A DNA stretch of 64,000 nucleotides from Balaenoptera acutorostrata (lineage: Eukaryota; Chordata; Mammalia; Artiodactyla; Balaenopteridae). This document shows, piece after piece, positions 12,307-26,373 of the stretch. The DNA lies in NCBI RefSeq assembly GCF_949987535.1, contig NW_026645882.1, forward strand, positions 248,001 to 312,000. The letters run 5' to 3'. The notes under the pieces were generated by a model. That model saw only the letters and a list, made by a program, of their open reading frames with translations, was not told the DNA's origin and made no database searches. Position 1 is the first letter of the stretch; each line of letters opens with the position of its first letter. A program made the position numbers and the translations under genes.

Positions 12307-14064
12307 GTGAATAGGGGGTGTTGAGTCCAGTTCACTGAAAAAGGAATAGGTCTTGTCTCTTACATATTGGGTTTATGGAACGGTATCGGAGCTAATTTGA
12401 AACCCTTGTTTTATGCATCACCCCACCTCACCTTTCCCGTTCAGCAGCCATAGTGTGTTTCCTAAACGTGTGACTCTGTTCTGTTTTGTAATTCAGTTCA
12501 AGTGTAGCGGTTTTTACATTCCCTCTCTAAGTGATATCTTATGATAAGTGTCTTTTTCTGTGTGACTTATTTCACTTAGAATCGTCGTACCTAAATCCAC
12601 TCATCGTGCTGCTACTAGCCTTATGACGTGGATTTCATGGCTGAGTGATATTCCATTGTACATGAGGACCACCACTTCTTTATCCATTTTTCGCTTTCCT
12701 AGGATATTTAAGGTGTAATGAAGTGGGGGTTCTTGTCAACAGAGCAGCCCTAAACTTTGGGGTGCCTGTGTCTTGCTGATTTTTAGTTTTCCCAATTTAT
12801 ACGCCCATGAGTGGAAGTGCCCTATGCTCTCCAAGCTGTGTTTTTTAGATATTTCAGAACACACCGTACACTTCTCCAGAGTGGCTGTTGGCAATTTACA
12901 TCCCACCCATCAGCGTAGCAAGGCTCCCATTTCTCCATGGCCGGTCCTGCATTTCTGGTTTGGACACTTTTTCCGCATGGCCCTTTTGCCCGCTGGGAAG
13001 CGAGACTTCTTTGGAGCGCTGATTGGCCTTTCCAGGTTGCTTGGTTGGCCAAAAAGGGCGTATGCGTTTTTTCCTGAATATATTCAGGAAAAAACGCATA
13101 CGCCCTTTTTGGCCAAGGGCATCATTGTCCACGTTTCGCCGCTTTTCATGTGCTTTCAAGGCGATTCAAATCTACCTCCTGAAATCTGTTTCCTGCAATT
13201 CTGCCTTGCTTTCAAAGCCTCTTCGTTGCCTTCCCTTAATATATTTGTGGACGAGAGGTATCATTTAAAACTCTGCAGGTTTGTGAATTGCAGGGCCCCT
13301 GAGCTCCATTTTTCAACTCGCTTTTTTGGGAGCTGGCCGCAAAAGCGCAGGATTGCTTCAGGCCCTCTTCTGGTTCTGGGGGGCAGGCTGAGCTTGTGCT
13401 TAATTCTTCTTCCTGATGGGAAAATAGAGTGACCTGTGCCTGTCCCAACACCTAGAGCTAGTCTCTCATTGGTTCCCCCTCTTCCCGTTCATCCTCAGGA
13501 CAAATTGCAACCTGTACGGAACAGGAGGTTAAAGGTGCTGTTTCTCCAAGGAGGGAGATGGCTAGTAAATCGGCTGGAATGGCGAACCCGAACAAAGGAG
13601 ATGAGAAATGAGGTGCGTTTTAGAAACCTTTCCCGATCACACGGTGTACCATCTTCTGGGTTTCTCATGCCTGTTTTCGACGTAGGAAGATGCCCTTGAA
13701 CCTGGAGATTTGGGACCCATGGGATGGGTACCATGCAGTATTACTTGAAAGGGTCTGCGTTGGCTCACCCAACCTCACCGAACCTCTCAGCCCCAAGAGT
13801 GTCCACCCTTATGTCTCAATCAGCTGTGGGTCTAGATATGGTCAATCCAGGTTGCATCACAGCCCCTGAACGAATTTTGTAAGAATTTCTCTCTCTTTCA
13901 CTGCCTTTGTTTCACGGGTTTTGAAAAGTAATTTATTTTTATAATGGGGTTTAGCTGCTTTTCACGGCTGTGTTTATGCCGCTTTACACCCCCTTGACTC
14001 ACTTACAGAGAGATATCAATACATAGGTTTGAAGATTCTTACTAGTCAGATATATTCTTGTGCG
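12307..14064. repeat. Satellite monomer 8 (type B)
   Basis: Type B in its first half, with private GATTCAAATC, GCTGTTTCTCC and TTGCAGGGCCCC. Its end (GTGCTTAATTC, CAACACCTAG, CCCGAACAAAGG) is not B-like, so it is probably a hybrid. Palindrome at 13045-13116 is intact. Confidence 0.95.
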
Positions 14065-15823
14065 GTGAATAGGGGGTGTTGAGTCCAGTTCACTGAAAAA
14101 GGAATAGGTCTTGTCTCTTACATATTGGGTTTATGGAACGGTATCTGAGCTAATTTGAAACCCATGTTTTATGCATCACCCCACCTCACCTTTCCCGTTC
14201 AGCAGCCATAGTGTGTTTTCTGAACGTGTGACTCTGTTCTGTTTTGTAATTCAGTTCAAGTGTAGCGGTTTTTACATTCCCTCTCTAAGTGATATCTTAT
14301 GATAAGTGTCTTTTTCTGTGTGACTTATTTCACTTAGAATCGTCGTACCTAAATCCACTCATCGTGCTGCTACTAGCCTTATGACGTGGATTTCATGGCT
14401 GAGTGATATTCCATTGTACATGAGGACCACCACTTCTTTATCCATTTTTCTCTTTCCTAGGATATTTAAGGTGTAATGAAGTGGGGGTTCTTGTCAACAG
14501 AGCAGCCCTAAACTTTGGGGTGCCTGTGTCTTGCTGATTTTTAGTTTTCCCAATTTATACGCCCATGAGTGGAAGTGCCCTATGCTCTCCAAGCTGTGTT
14601 TTTTAGATGTTTCAGAACACACCGTACACTTCTCCAGAGTGGCTGTTGGCAATTTACATCCCACCCATCAGCGTAGCAAGGCTCCCATTTCTCCATGGCC
14701 GGTCCTGCATTTCTGGTTTGGACACTTTTTTCCGCATGGCCCTTTTGCCCGCTGGGAAGCGAGACTTCTTTGGAGCGCTGATTGGCCTTTCCAGGTTGCT
14801 TGGTTGGCCAAAAAGGGCGTATGCGTTTTTTCCTGAATATATTCAGGAAAAAACGCATACGCCCTTTTTGGCCAAGGGCATCATTGTCCACGTTTTGCCG
14901 CTTTTCATGTGCTTTCAAGGCGATTCGAATCTACCTCCTGAAATCTGTTTCCTGCAATTCTGCCTTGCTTTCAAAGCCTCTTCGTTGCCTTCCCTTAATA
15001 TATTTGTGGACGAGAGGTATCATTTAAAACTCTGCAGGTTTGTGAATTGCAGTGCCCCTGAGCTCCATTTTTCAACTCGCTTTTTTGGGAGCTGGCCGCA
15101 AAAGCGCAGGATTGCTTCAGGCCCTCTTCTGGTTCTGGGGGGCAGGCTGAGCTTGTGCTTAATTCTTCTTCCTGATGGGAAAATAGAGTGACCTGTGCCT
15201 GTCCCAACACCTAGAGCTAGTCTCTCATTGGTTCCCCCTCTTCCCGTTCATCTTGAGGACAAATTGCAACCTGTACGGAACAGGAGGTTAAAGGTGCTGA
15301 TTCTCCAAGGAGGGAGATGGCTAGTAAATCGGCTGGAATGGCGAACCCGAGCAAAGGAGATGAGAAATGAGGTGCGTTTTAGAAACCTTTCCCGATCACA
15401 CGGTGTACCATCTTCTGGGTTTCTCATGCCTGTTTTCGACGTAGGAAGATGCCCTTGAACCTGGAGATTTGGGACCCATGGGATGGGTACCATGCAGTAT
15501 TACTTGAAAGGGTCTGCGTTGGCTCACCCAACCTCACCGAACCTCTCAGCCCCAAGAGTGTCCACCCTTATGTCTCAATCAGCTGTGGGTCTAGATATGG
15601 TCAATCCAGGTTGCATCACAGCCCCTGAACGAATTTTGTAAGAATTTCTCTCTCTTTCACTGCCTTTGTTTCACGGGTTTTGAAAAGTAATTTATTTTTA
15701 TAATGGGGTTTAGCTGCTTTTCACGGCTGTGTTTATGCCGCTTTACACCCCCTTGACTCACTTACAGAGAGATATCAATACATAGGTTTGAAGATTCTTA
15801 CTAGTCAGATATATTCTTGTGCG
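14065..15823. repeat. Satellite monomer 9
   Basis: Near copy of monomer 4, including AACCCATGTTTT and GTTCATCTTGAGG. It begins the second copy of the three-monomer block 4-6. Palindrome at 14804-14875 is intact. Confidence 0.95.
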
Positions 15824-17581
15824 GTGAATAGGGGGTGTTGAGTCCAGTTCACTGAAAAAGGAATAGGTCTTGTCTCTTACATATTGGGTTTATGGAACGG
15901 TATCGGAGCTAATTTGAAACCCTTGTTTTATGCATCACCCCACCTCACCTTTCCCGTTCAGCAGCCATAGTGTGTTTTCTGAACGTGTGACTCTGTTCTG
16001 TTTTGTAATTCAGTTCAAGTGTAGCGGTTTTTACATTCCCTCTCTAAGTGATATCTTATGATAAGTGTCTTTTTCTGTGTGACTTATTTCACTTAGAATC
16101 GTCGTACCTAAATCCACTCATCGTGCTGCTACTAGCCTTATGACGTGGATTTCATTGCTGAGTGATATTCCATTGTACATGAGGACCACCACTTCTTTAT
16201 CCATTTTTCTCTTTCCTAGGATATTTAAGGTGTAATGAAGTGGGGGTTCTTGTCAACAGAGCAGCCCTAAACTTTGGGGTGCCTGTGTCTTGCTGATTTT
16301 TAGTTTTCCCAATTTATACGCCCATGAGTGGAAGTGCCCTATGCTCTCCAAGCTGTGTTTTTTAGATGTTTCAGAACACACCATACACTTCTCCAGAGTG
16401 GCTGTTGGCAATTTACATCCCACCCATCAGCGTAGCAAGGCTCCCATTTCTCCATGGCCGGTCCTGCATTTCTGGTTTGGACACTTTTTCCGCATGGCCC
16501 TTTTGCCCGCTGGGAAGCGAGACTTCTTTGGAGCGCTGATTGGCCTTTCCAGGTTGCTTGGTTGGCCAAAAAGGGCGTATGCGTTTTTTCCTGAATATAT
16601 TCAGGAAAAAACGCATACGCCCTTTTTGGCCAAGGGCATCATTGTCCACGTTTTGCCGCTTTTCATGTGCTTTCAAGGCGATTCGAATCTACCTCCTGAA
16701 ATCTGTTTCCTGCAATTCTGCCTTGCTTTCAAAGCCTCTTCGTTGCCTTCCCTTAATATATTTGTGGATGAGAGGTATCATTTAAAACTCTGCAGGTTTG
16801 TGAATGGCAGTGCCCCTGAGCTCCATTTTTCAACTCGCTTTTTTGGGAGCTGGCCGCAAAAGCGCAGGATTGCTTCAGGCCCTCTTCTGGTTCTGGGGGG
16901 CAGGCTGAGCTTGTGCTTAATTCTTCTTCCTGATGGGAAAATAGAGTGACCTGTGCCTGTCCCAACCCCTAGAGCTAGTCTCTCATTGGTTCCCCCTCTT
17001 CCCGTTCATCCTCAGGACAAATTGCAACCTGTACGGAACAGGAGGTTAAAGGTGCTGATTCTCCAAGGAGGGAGATGGCTAGTAAATCGGCTGGAATGGC
17101 GAACCCGAGCAAAGGAGATGAGAAATGAGGTGCGTTTTAGAAACCTTTCCCGATCACACGGTGTACCATCTTCTGGGTTTCTCATGCCTGTTTTCGACGT
17201 AGGAAGATGCCCTTGAACCTGGAGATTTGGGACCCATGGGATGGGTACCATGCAGTATTACTTGAAAGGGTCTGCGTTGGCTCACCCAACCTCACCGAAC
17301 CTCTCAGCCCCAAGAGTGTCCACCCTTATGTCTCAATCAGCTGTGGGTCTAGATATGGTCAATCCAGGTTGCATCACAGCCCCTGAACGAATTTTGTAAG
17401 AATTTCTCTCTCTTTCACTGCCTTTGTTTCACGGGTTTTGAAAAGTAATTTATTTTTATAATGGGGTTTAGCTGCTTTTCACGGCTGTGTTTATGCCGCT
17501 TTACACCCCCTTGACTCACTTACAGAGAGATATCAATACATAGGTTTGAAGATTCTTACTAGTCAGATATATTCTTGTGCG
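15824..17581. repeat. Satellite monomer 10 (type A)
   Basis: Type A, matching monomer 5 at every marker I checked. Palindrome at 16562-16633 is intact. Confidence 0.95.
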
Positions 17582-19339
17582 GTGAATAGGGGGTGTTGAG
17601 TCCAGTTCACTGAAAAAGGAATAGGTCTTGTCTCTTACATATTGGGTTTATGGAACGGTATCGGAGCTAATTTGAAACCCTTGTTTTATGCATCACCCCA
17701 CCTCACCTTTCCCGTTCAGCAGCCATAGTGTGTTTCCTAAACGTGTGACTCTGTTCTGTTTTGTAATTCAGTTCAAGTGTAGCGGTTTTTACATTCCCTC
17801 TCTAAGTGATATCTTATGATAAGTGTCTTTTTCTGTGTGACTTATTTCACTTAGAATCGTCGTACCTAAATCCACTCATCGTGCTGCTACTAGCCTTATG
17901 ACGTGGATTTCATGGCTGAGTGATATTCCATTGTACATGAGGACCACCACTTCTTTATCCATTTTTCGCTTTCCTAGGATATTTAAGGTGTAATGAAGTG
18001 GGGGTTCTTGTCAACAGAGCAGCCCTAAACTTTGGGGTGCCTGTGTCTTGCTGATTTTTAGTTTTCCCAATTTATACGCCCATGAGTGGAAGTGCCCTAT
18101 GCTCTCCAAGCTGTGTTTTTTAGATATTTCAGAACACACCGTACACTTCTCCAGAGTGGCTGTTGGCAATTTACATCCCACCCATCAGCGTAGCAAGGCT
18201 CCCATTTCTCCATGGCCGGTCCTGCATTTCTGGTTTGGACACTTTTTCCGCATGGCCCTTTTGCCCGCTGGGAAGCGAGACTTCTTTGGAGCGCTGATTG
18301 GCCTTTCCAGGTTGCTTGGTTGGCCAAAAAGGGCGTATGCGTTTTTTCCTGAATATATTCAGGAAAAAACGCATACGCCCTTTTTGGCCAAGGGCATCAT
18401 TGTCCACGTTTCGCCGCTTTTCATTTGCTTTCAAGGCGATTCGAATCTACCTCCTGAAATCTGTTTCCTGCAATTCTGCCTTGCTTTCAAAGCCTCTTCG
18501 TTGCCTTCCCTTAATATATTTGTGGACGAGAGGTATCATTTAAAACTCTGCAGGTTTGTGAATTGCAGTGCCCCTGAGCTCCATTTTTCAACTCGCTTTT
18601 TTGGGAGCTGGCCGCAAAAGCGCAGGATTGCTTCAGGCCCTCTTCTGGTTCTGGGGGGCAGGCTGAGCTTGTGCTTGATTCTTCTTCCTGATGGGAAAAT
18701 AGAGTGACCTGTGCCTGTCCCAACCCCTAGAGCTAGTCTCTCATTGGTTCCCCCTCTTCCCGTTCATCCTCAGGACAAATTGCAACCTGTACGGAACAGG
18801 AGGTTAAAGGTGCTGATTCTCCAAGGAGGGAGATGGCTAGTAAATCGGCTGGAATGGCGAACCCGAGCAAAGGAGATGAGAAATGAGGTGCGTTTTAGAA
18901 ACCTTTCCCGATCACACGGTGTACCATCTTCTGGGTTTCTCATGCCTGTTTTCGACGTAGGAAGATGCCCTTGAACCTGGAGATTTGGGACCCATGGGAT
19001 GGGTACCATGCAGTATTACTTGAAAGGGTCTGCGTTGGCTCACCCAACCTCACCGAACCTCTCAGCCCCAAGAGTGTCCACCCTTATGTCTCAATCAGCT
19101 GTGGGTCTAGATATGGTCAATCCAGGTTGCATCACAGCCCCTGAACGAATTTTGTAAGAATTTCTCTCTCTTTCACTGCCTTTGTTTCACGGGTTTTGAA
19201 AAGTAATTTATTTTTATAATGGGGTTTAGCTGCTTTTCACGGCTGTGTTTATGCCGCTTTACACCCCCTTGACTCACTTACAGAGAGATATCAATACATA
19301 GGTTTGAAGATTCTTACTAGTCAGATATATTCTTGTGCG
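17582..19339. repeat. Satellite monomer 11 (type B)
   Basis: Type B, matching monomer 6 including the rare CATTTGCTTTC. It closes the duplicated block 9-11. Palindrome at 18320-18391 is intact. Confidence 0.95.
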
Positions 19340-21097
19340 GTGAATAGGGGGTGTTGAGTCCAGTTCACTGAAAAAGGAATAGGTCTTGTCTCTTACATAT
19401 TGGGTTTATGGAACGGTATCGGAGCTAATTTGAAACCCTTGTTTTATGCATCACCCCACCTCACCTTTCCCGTTCAGCAGCCATAGTGTGTTTCCTAAAC
19501 GTGTGACTCTGTTCTGTTTTGTAATTCAGTTCAAGTGTAGCGGTTTTTACATTCACTCTAGAAGTTATATCTTATGATAAGTGTCTTTTTCTGTGTGACT
19601 TATTTCACTTAGAATCGTCGTACCTAAATCCACTCATCGTGCTGCTACTAGCCTTATGACGTGGATTTCATGGCTGAGTGATATTCCATTGTACATGAGG
19701 ACCACCACTTCTTTATCCATTTTTCGCTTTCCTAGGATATTTAAGGTGTAATGAAGTGGGGGTTCTTGTCAACAGAGCAGCCCTAAACTTTGGGGTGCCT
19801 GTGTCTTGCTGATTTTTAGTTTTCCCAATTTATACGCCCATGAGTGGAAGTGCCCTATGCTCTCCAAGCTGTGTTTTTTAGATATTTCAGAACACACCGT
19901 ACACTTCTCCAGAGTGGCTGTTGGCAATTTACATCCCACCCATCAGCGTAGCAAGGCTCCCATTTCTCCATGGCCGGTCCTGCATTTCTGGTTTGGACAC
20001 TTTTTCCGCATGGCCCTTTTGCCCGCTGGGAAGCGAGACTTCTTTGGAGCGCTGATTGGCCTTTCCAGGTTGCTTGGTTGGCCAAAAAGGGCGTATGCGT
20101 TTTTTCCTGAATATATTCAGGAAAAAACGCATACGCCCTTTTTGGCCAAGGGCATCATTGTCCACGTTTCGCCGCTTTTCATGTGCTTTCAAGGCGATTC
20201 GAATCTACCTCCTGAAATCTGTTTCCTGCAATTCTGCCTTGCTTTCAAAGCCTCTTCGTTGCCTTCCCTTAATATATTTGTGGACGAGAGGTATCATTTA
20301 AAACTCTGCAGGTTTGTGAATTGCAGTGCCCCTGAGCTCCATTTTTCAACTCGCTTTTTTGGGAGCTGGCCGCAAAAGCGCAGGATTGCTTCAGGCCCTC
20401 TTCTGGTTCTGGGGGGCAGGCTGAGCTTGTGCTTGATTCTTCTTCCTGATGGGAAAATAGAGTGACCTGTGCCTGTCCCAACCCCTAGAGCTAGTCTCTC
20501 ATTGGTTCCCCCTCTTCCCGTTCATCCTCAGGACAAATTGCAACCTGTACGGAACAGGAGGTTAAAGGTGCTGATTCTCCAAGGAGGGAGATGGCTAGTA
20601 AATCGGCTGGAATGGCGAACCCGAGCAAAGGAGATGAGAAATGAGGTGCGTTTTAGAAACCTTTCCCGATCACACGGTGTACCATCTTCTGGGTTTCTCA
20701 TGCCTGTTTTCGACGTAGGAAGATGCCCTTGAACCTGGAGATTTGGGACCCATGGGATGGGTACCATGCAGTATTACTTGAAAGGGTCTGCGTTGGCTCA
20801 CCCAACCTCACCGAACCTCTCAGCCCCAAGAGTGTCCACCCTTATGTCTCAATCAGCTGTGGGTCTAGATATGGTCAATCCAGGTTGCATCACAGCCCCT
20901 GAACGAATTTTGTAAGAATTTCTCTCTCTTTCACTGCCTTTGTTTCACGGGTTTTGAAAAGTAATTTATTTTTATAATGGGGTTTAGCTGCTTTTCACGG
21001 CTGTGTTTATGCCGCTTTACACCCCCTTGACTCACTTACAGAGAGATATCAATACATAGGTTTGAAGATTCTTACTAGTCAGATATATTCTTGTGCG
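19340..21097. repeat. Satellite monomer 12 (type B)
   Basis: Type B, but it carries ATTCACTCTAGAAGTTATAT, seen elsewhere only in monomer 2. This points to a short exchange tract around 19551-19570. Palindrome at 20078-20149 is intact. Confidence 0.95.
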
Positions 21098-22856
21098 GTG
21101 AATAGGGGGTGTTGAGTCCAGTTCACTGAAAAAGGAATAGGTCTTGTCTCTTACATATTGGGTTTATGGAACGGTATCGGAGCTAATTTGAAACCCTTGT
21201 TTTATGCATCACCCCACCTCACCTTTCCCGTTCAGCAGCCATAGTGTGTTTTCTAAACGTGTGACTCTGTTCTGTTTTGTAATTCAGTTCAAGTGTAGCG
21301 GTTTTTACATTCCCTCTCTAAGTGATATCTTATGATAAGTGTCTTTTTCTGTGTGACTTATTTCACTTAGAATCGTCGTACCTAAATCCACTCATCGTGC
21401 TGCTACTAGCCTTATGACGTTGATTTCATGGCTGAGTGATATTCCATTGTACATGAGGACCACAACTTCTTTATCCATTTTTCGCTTTCCTATGATATTT
21501 AAGGTGTAATGAAGTGGGGGTTCTTGTCAACAGAGCAGCCCTAAACTTTGGGGTGCCTGTGTCTTGCTGATTTTTAGTTTTCCCAATTTATACGCCCATG
21601 AGTGGAAGTGCCCTATGCTCTCCAAGCTGTGTTTTTTAGATGTTTCAGAACACACCGTACACTTCTCCAGAGTGGCTGTTGGCAAGTTACATCCCACCCA
21701 TCAGCGTAGCAAGGCTCCCATTTCTCCATGGCCGGTCCTGCATTTCTGGTTTGGACACTTTTTTCCGCATGGCCCTTTTGCCCGCTGGGAAGCGAGACTT
21801 CTTTGGAGCGCTGATTGGCCTTTCCAGGTTGCTTGGTTGGCCAAAAAGGGCGTATGCGTTTTTTCCTGAATATATTCAGGAAAAAACGCATACGCCCTTT
21901 TTGGCCAAGGGCATCATTGTCCACGTTTCGCCGCTTTTCATGTGCTTTCAAGGCGATTCGAATCTACCTCCTGAAATCTGTTTCCTGCAATTCTGCCTTG
22001 CTTTCAAAGCCTCTTCGTTGCCTTCCCTTAATATATTTGTGGACGAGAGGTATCTTTTAAAACTCTGCAGGTTTGTGAATTGCAGTGCCCCTGAGCTCCA
22101 TTTTTCAACTCGCTTTTTTGGGAGCTGGCCGCAAAAGCGCAGGATTGCTTCAGGCCCTCTTCTGGTTCTGGGGGGCAGGCTGAGCTTGTGCTTAATTCTT
22201 CTTCCTGATGGGAAAATAGAGTGACCTGTGCCTGTCCCAACACCTAGAGCTAGTCTCTCATTGGTTCCCCCTCTTCCCGTTCATCCTCAGGACAAATTGC
22301 AACCTGTACGGAACAGGAGGTTAAAGGTGCTGATTCTCCAAGGAGGGAGATGGCTAGTAAATCGGCTGGAATGGCGAACCCGAGCAAAGGAGATGAGAAA
22401 TGAGGTGCGTTTTAGAAACCTTTCCCGATCACACGGTGTACCATCTTCTGGGTTTCTCATGCCTGTTTTCGACGTAGGAAGATGCCCTTGAACCTGGAGA
22501 TTTGGGACCCATGGGATGGGTACCATGCAGTATTACTTGAAAGGGTCTGCGTTGGCTCACCCAACCTCACCGAACCTCTCAGCCCCAAGAGTGTCCACCC
22601 TTATGTCTCAATCAGCTGTGGGTCTAGATATGGTCAATCCAGGTTGCATCACAGCCCCTGAACGAATTTTGTAAGAATTTCTCTCTCTTTCACTGCCTTT
22701 GTTTCACGGGTTTTGAAAAGTAATTTATTTTTATAATGGGGTTTAGCTGCTTTTCACGGCTGTGTTTATGCCGCTTTACACCCCCTTGACTCACTTACAG
22801 AGAGATATCAATACATAGGTTTGAAGATTCTTACTAGTCAGATATATTCTTGTGCG
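21098..22856. repeat. Satellite monomer 13 (type K)
   Basis: 'K' marker GGCAAGTTAC, six-T run, CACGTTTCGCCG and GAGGTATCTTTTAA. Private CCTATGATATTT. Palindrome at 21837-21908 is intact. Confidence 0.95.
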
Positions 22857-24615
22857 GTGAATAGGGGGTGTTGAGTCCAGTTCACTGAAAAAGGAATAGG
22901 TCTTGTCTCTTACATATTGGGTTTATGGAACGGTATCGGAGCTAATTTGAAACCCTTGTTTTATGCATCACCCCACCTCACCTTTCCCGTTCAGCAGCCA
23001 TAGTGTGTTTTCTAAACGTGTGACTCTGTTCTGTTTTGTAATTCAGTTCAAGTGTAGCGGTTTTTACATTCCCTCTCTAAGTGATATCTTATGATAAGTG
23101 TCTTTTTCTGTGTGACTTATTTCACTTAGAATCGTCGTACCTAAATCCACTCATCGTGCTGCTACTAGCCTTATGACGTGGATTTCATGGCTGAGTGATA
23201 TTCCATTGTACATGAGGACCACAACTTCTTTATCCATTTTTCGCTTTCCTAGGATATTTAAGGTGTAATGAAGTGGGGGTTCTTGTCAACAGAGCAGCCC
23301 TAAACTTTGGGGTGCCTGTGTCTTGCTGATTTTTAGTTTTCCCAATTTATACGCCCATGAGTGGAAGTGCCCTATGCTCTCCAAGCTGTGTTTTTTAGAT
23401 GTTTCAGAACACACCGTACACTTCTCCAGAGTGGCTGTTGGCAATTTACATCCCACCCATCAGCGTAGCAAGGCTCCCATTTCTCCATGGCCGGTCCTGC
23501 ATTTCTGGTTTGGACACTTTTTTCCGCATGGCCCTTTTGCCCGCTGGGAAGCGAGACTTCTTTGGAGCGCTGATTGGCCTTTCCAGGTTGCTTGGTTGGC
23601 CAAAAAGGGCGTATGCGTTTTTTCCTGAATATATTCAGGAAAAAACGCATACGCCCTTTTTGGCCAAGGGCATCATTGTCCACGTTTCGCCGCTTTTCAT
23701 GTGCTTTCAAGGCGATTCGAATCTACCTCCTGAAATCTGTTTCCTGCAATTCTGCCTTGCTTTCAAAGCCTCTTCGTTGCCTTCCCTTAATATATTTGTG
23801 GACGAGAGGTATCTTTTAAAACTCTGCAGGTTTGTGAATTGCAGTGCCCCTGAGCTCCATTTTTCAACTCGCTTTTTTGGGAGCTGGCCGCAAAAGCGCA
23901 GGATTGCTTCAGGCCCTCTTCTGGTTCTGGGGGGCAGGCTGAGCTTGTGCTTAATTCTTCTTCCTGATGGGAAAATAGAGTGACCTGTGCCTGTCCCAAC
24001 ACCTAGAGCTAGTCTCTCATTGGTTCCCCCTCTTCCCGTTCATCCTCAGGACAAATTGCAACCTGTACGGAACAGGAGGTTAAAGGTGCTGATTCTCCAA
24101 GGAGGGAGATGGCTAGTAAATCGGCTGGAATGGCGAACCCGAGCAAAGGAGATGAGAAATGAGGTGCGTTTTAGAAACCTTTCCCGATCACACGGTGTAC
24201 CATCTTCTGGGTTTCTCATGCCTGTTTTCGACGTAGGAAGATGCCCTTGAACCTGGAGATTTGGGACCCATGGGATGGGTACCATGCAGTATTACTTGAA
24301 AGGGTCTGCGTTGGCTCACCCAACCTCACCGAACCTCTCAGCCCCAAGAGTGTCCACCCTTACGTCTCAATCAGCTGTGGGTCTAGATATGGTCAATCCA
24401 GGTTGCATCACAGCCCCTGAACGAATTTTGTAAGAATTTCTCTCTCTTTCACTGCCTTTGTTTCACGGGTTTTGAAAAGTAATTTATTTTTATAATGGGG
24501 TTTAGCTGCTTTTCACGGCTGTGTTTATGCCGCTTTACACCCCCTTGACTCACTTACAGAGAGATATCAATACATAGGTTTGAAGATTCTTACTAGTCAG
24601 ATATATTCTTGTGCG
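22857..24615. repeat. Satellite monomer 14
   Basis: Like type K but with 'N' marker GGCAATTTAC. CCTTACGTCTC is shared with monomers 18 and 19. Palindrome at 23596-23667 is intact. Confidence 0.95.
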
Positions 24616-26373
24616 GTGAATAGGGGGTGTTGAGTCCAGTTCACTGAAAAAGGAATAGGTCTTGTCTCTTACATATTGGGTTTATGGAACGGTATCGGAG
24701 CTAATTTGAAACCCTTGTTTTATGCATCACCCCACCTCACCTTTCCCGTTCAGCAGCCATAGTGTGTTTTCTAAACGTGTGACTCTGTTCTGTTTTGTAA
24801 TTCAGTTCAAGTGTAGCGGTTTTTACATTCCCTCTCTAAGTGATATCTTATGATAAGTGTCTTTTTCTGTGTGACTTATTTCACTTAGAATCGTCGTACC
24901 TAAATCCACTCATCGTGCTGCTACTAGCCTTATGACGTGGATTTCATTGCTGAGTGATATTCCATTGTACATGGGGACCACCACTTCTTTATCCATTTTT
25001 CTCTTTCCTAGGATATTTAAGGTGTAATGAAGTGGGGGTTCTTGTCAACAGAGCAGCCCTAAACTTTGGGGTGCCTGTGTCTTGCTGATTTTTAGTTTTC
25101 CCAATTTATACGCCCATGAGTGGAAGTGCCCTATGCTCTCCAAGCTGTGTTTTTTAGATGTTTCAGAACACACCATACACTTCTCCAGAGTGGCTGTTGG
25201 CAATTTACATCCCACCCATCAGCGTAGCAAGGCTCCCATTTCTCCATGGCCGGTCCTGCATTTCTGGTTTGGACACTTTTTCCGCATGGCCCTTTTGCCC
25301 GCTGGGAAGCGAGACTTCTTTGGAGCGCTGATTGGCCTTTCCAGGTTGCTTGGTTGGCCAAAAAGGGCGTATGCGTTTTTTCCTGAATATATTCAGGAAA
25401 AAACGCATACGCCCTTTTTGGCCAAGGGCATCATTGTCCACGTTTTGCCGCTTTTCATGTGCTTTCAAGGCGATTCGAATCTACCTCCTGAAATCTGTTT
25501 CCTGCAATTCTGCCTTGCTTTCAAAGCCTCTTCGTTGCCTTCCCTTAATATATTTGTGGATGAGAGGTATCATTTAAAACTCTGCAGGTTTGTGAATGGC
25601 AGTGCCCCTGAGCTCCATTTTTCAACTCGCTTTTTTGGGAGCTGGCCGCAAAAGCGCAGGATTGCTTCAGGCCCTCTTCTGGTTCTGGGGGGCAGGCTGA
25701 GCTTGTGCTTAATTCTTCTTCCTGATGGGAAAATAGAGTGACCTGTGCCTGTCCCAACACCTAGAGCTAGTCTCTCATTGGTTCCCCCTCTTCCCGTTCA
25801 TCCTCAGGACAAATTGCAACCTGTACGGAACAGGAGGTTAAAGGTGCTGATTCTCCAAGGAGGGAGATGGCTAGTAAATCGGCTGGAATGGCGAACCCGA
25901 GCAAAGGAGATGAGAAATGAGGTGCGTTTTAGAAACCTTTCCCGATCACACGGTGTACCATCTTCTGGGTTTCTCATGCCTGTTTTCGACGTAGGAAGAT
26001 GCCCTTGAACCTGGAGATTTGGGACCCATGGGATGGGTACCATGCAGTATTACTTGAAAGGGTCTGCGTTGGCTCACCCAACCTCACCGAACCTCTCAGC
26101 CCCAAGAGTGTCCACCCTTATGTCTCAATCAGCTGTGGGTCTAGATATCGTCAATCCAGGTTGCATCACAGCCCCTGAACGAATTTTGTAAGAATTTCTC
26201 TCTCTTTCACTGCCTTTGTTTCACGGGTTTTGAAAAGTAATTTATTTTTATAATGGGGTTGAGCTGCTTTTCACGGCTGTGTTTATGCCGCTTTACACCC
26301 CCTTGACTCACTTACAGAGAGATATCAAAACATAGGTTTGAAGATTCTTACTAGTCAGATATATTCTTGTGCG
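24616..26373. repeat. Satellite monomer 15 (type A)
   Basis: Type A with CATGGGGACC, AGATATCGTCAATC and GGGTTGAGCTGC as private changes. ATATCAAAACATAGG is shared only with monomer 20. Palindrome at 25354-25425 is intact. Confidence 0.95.
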
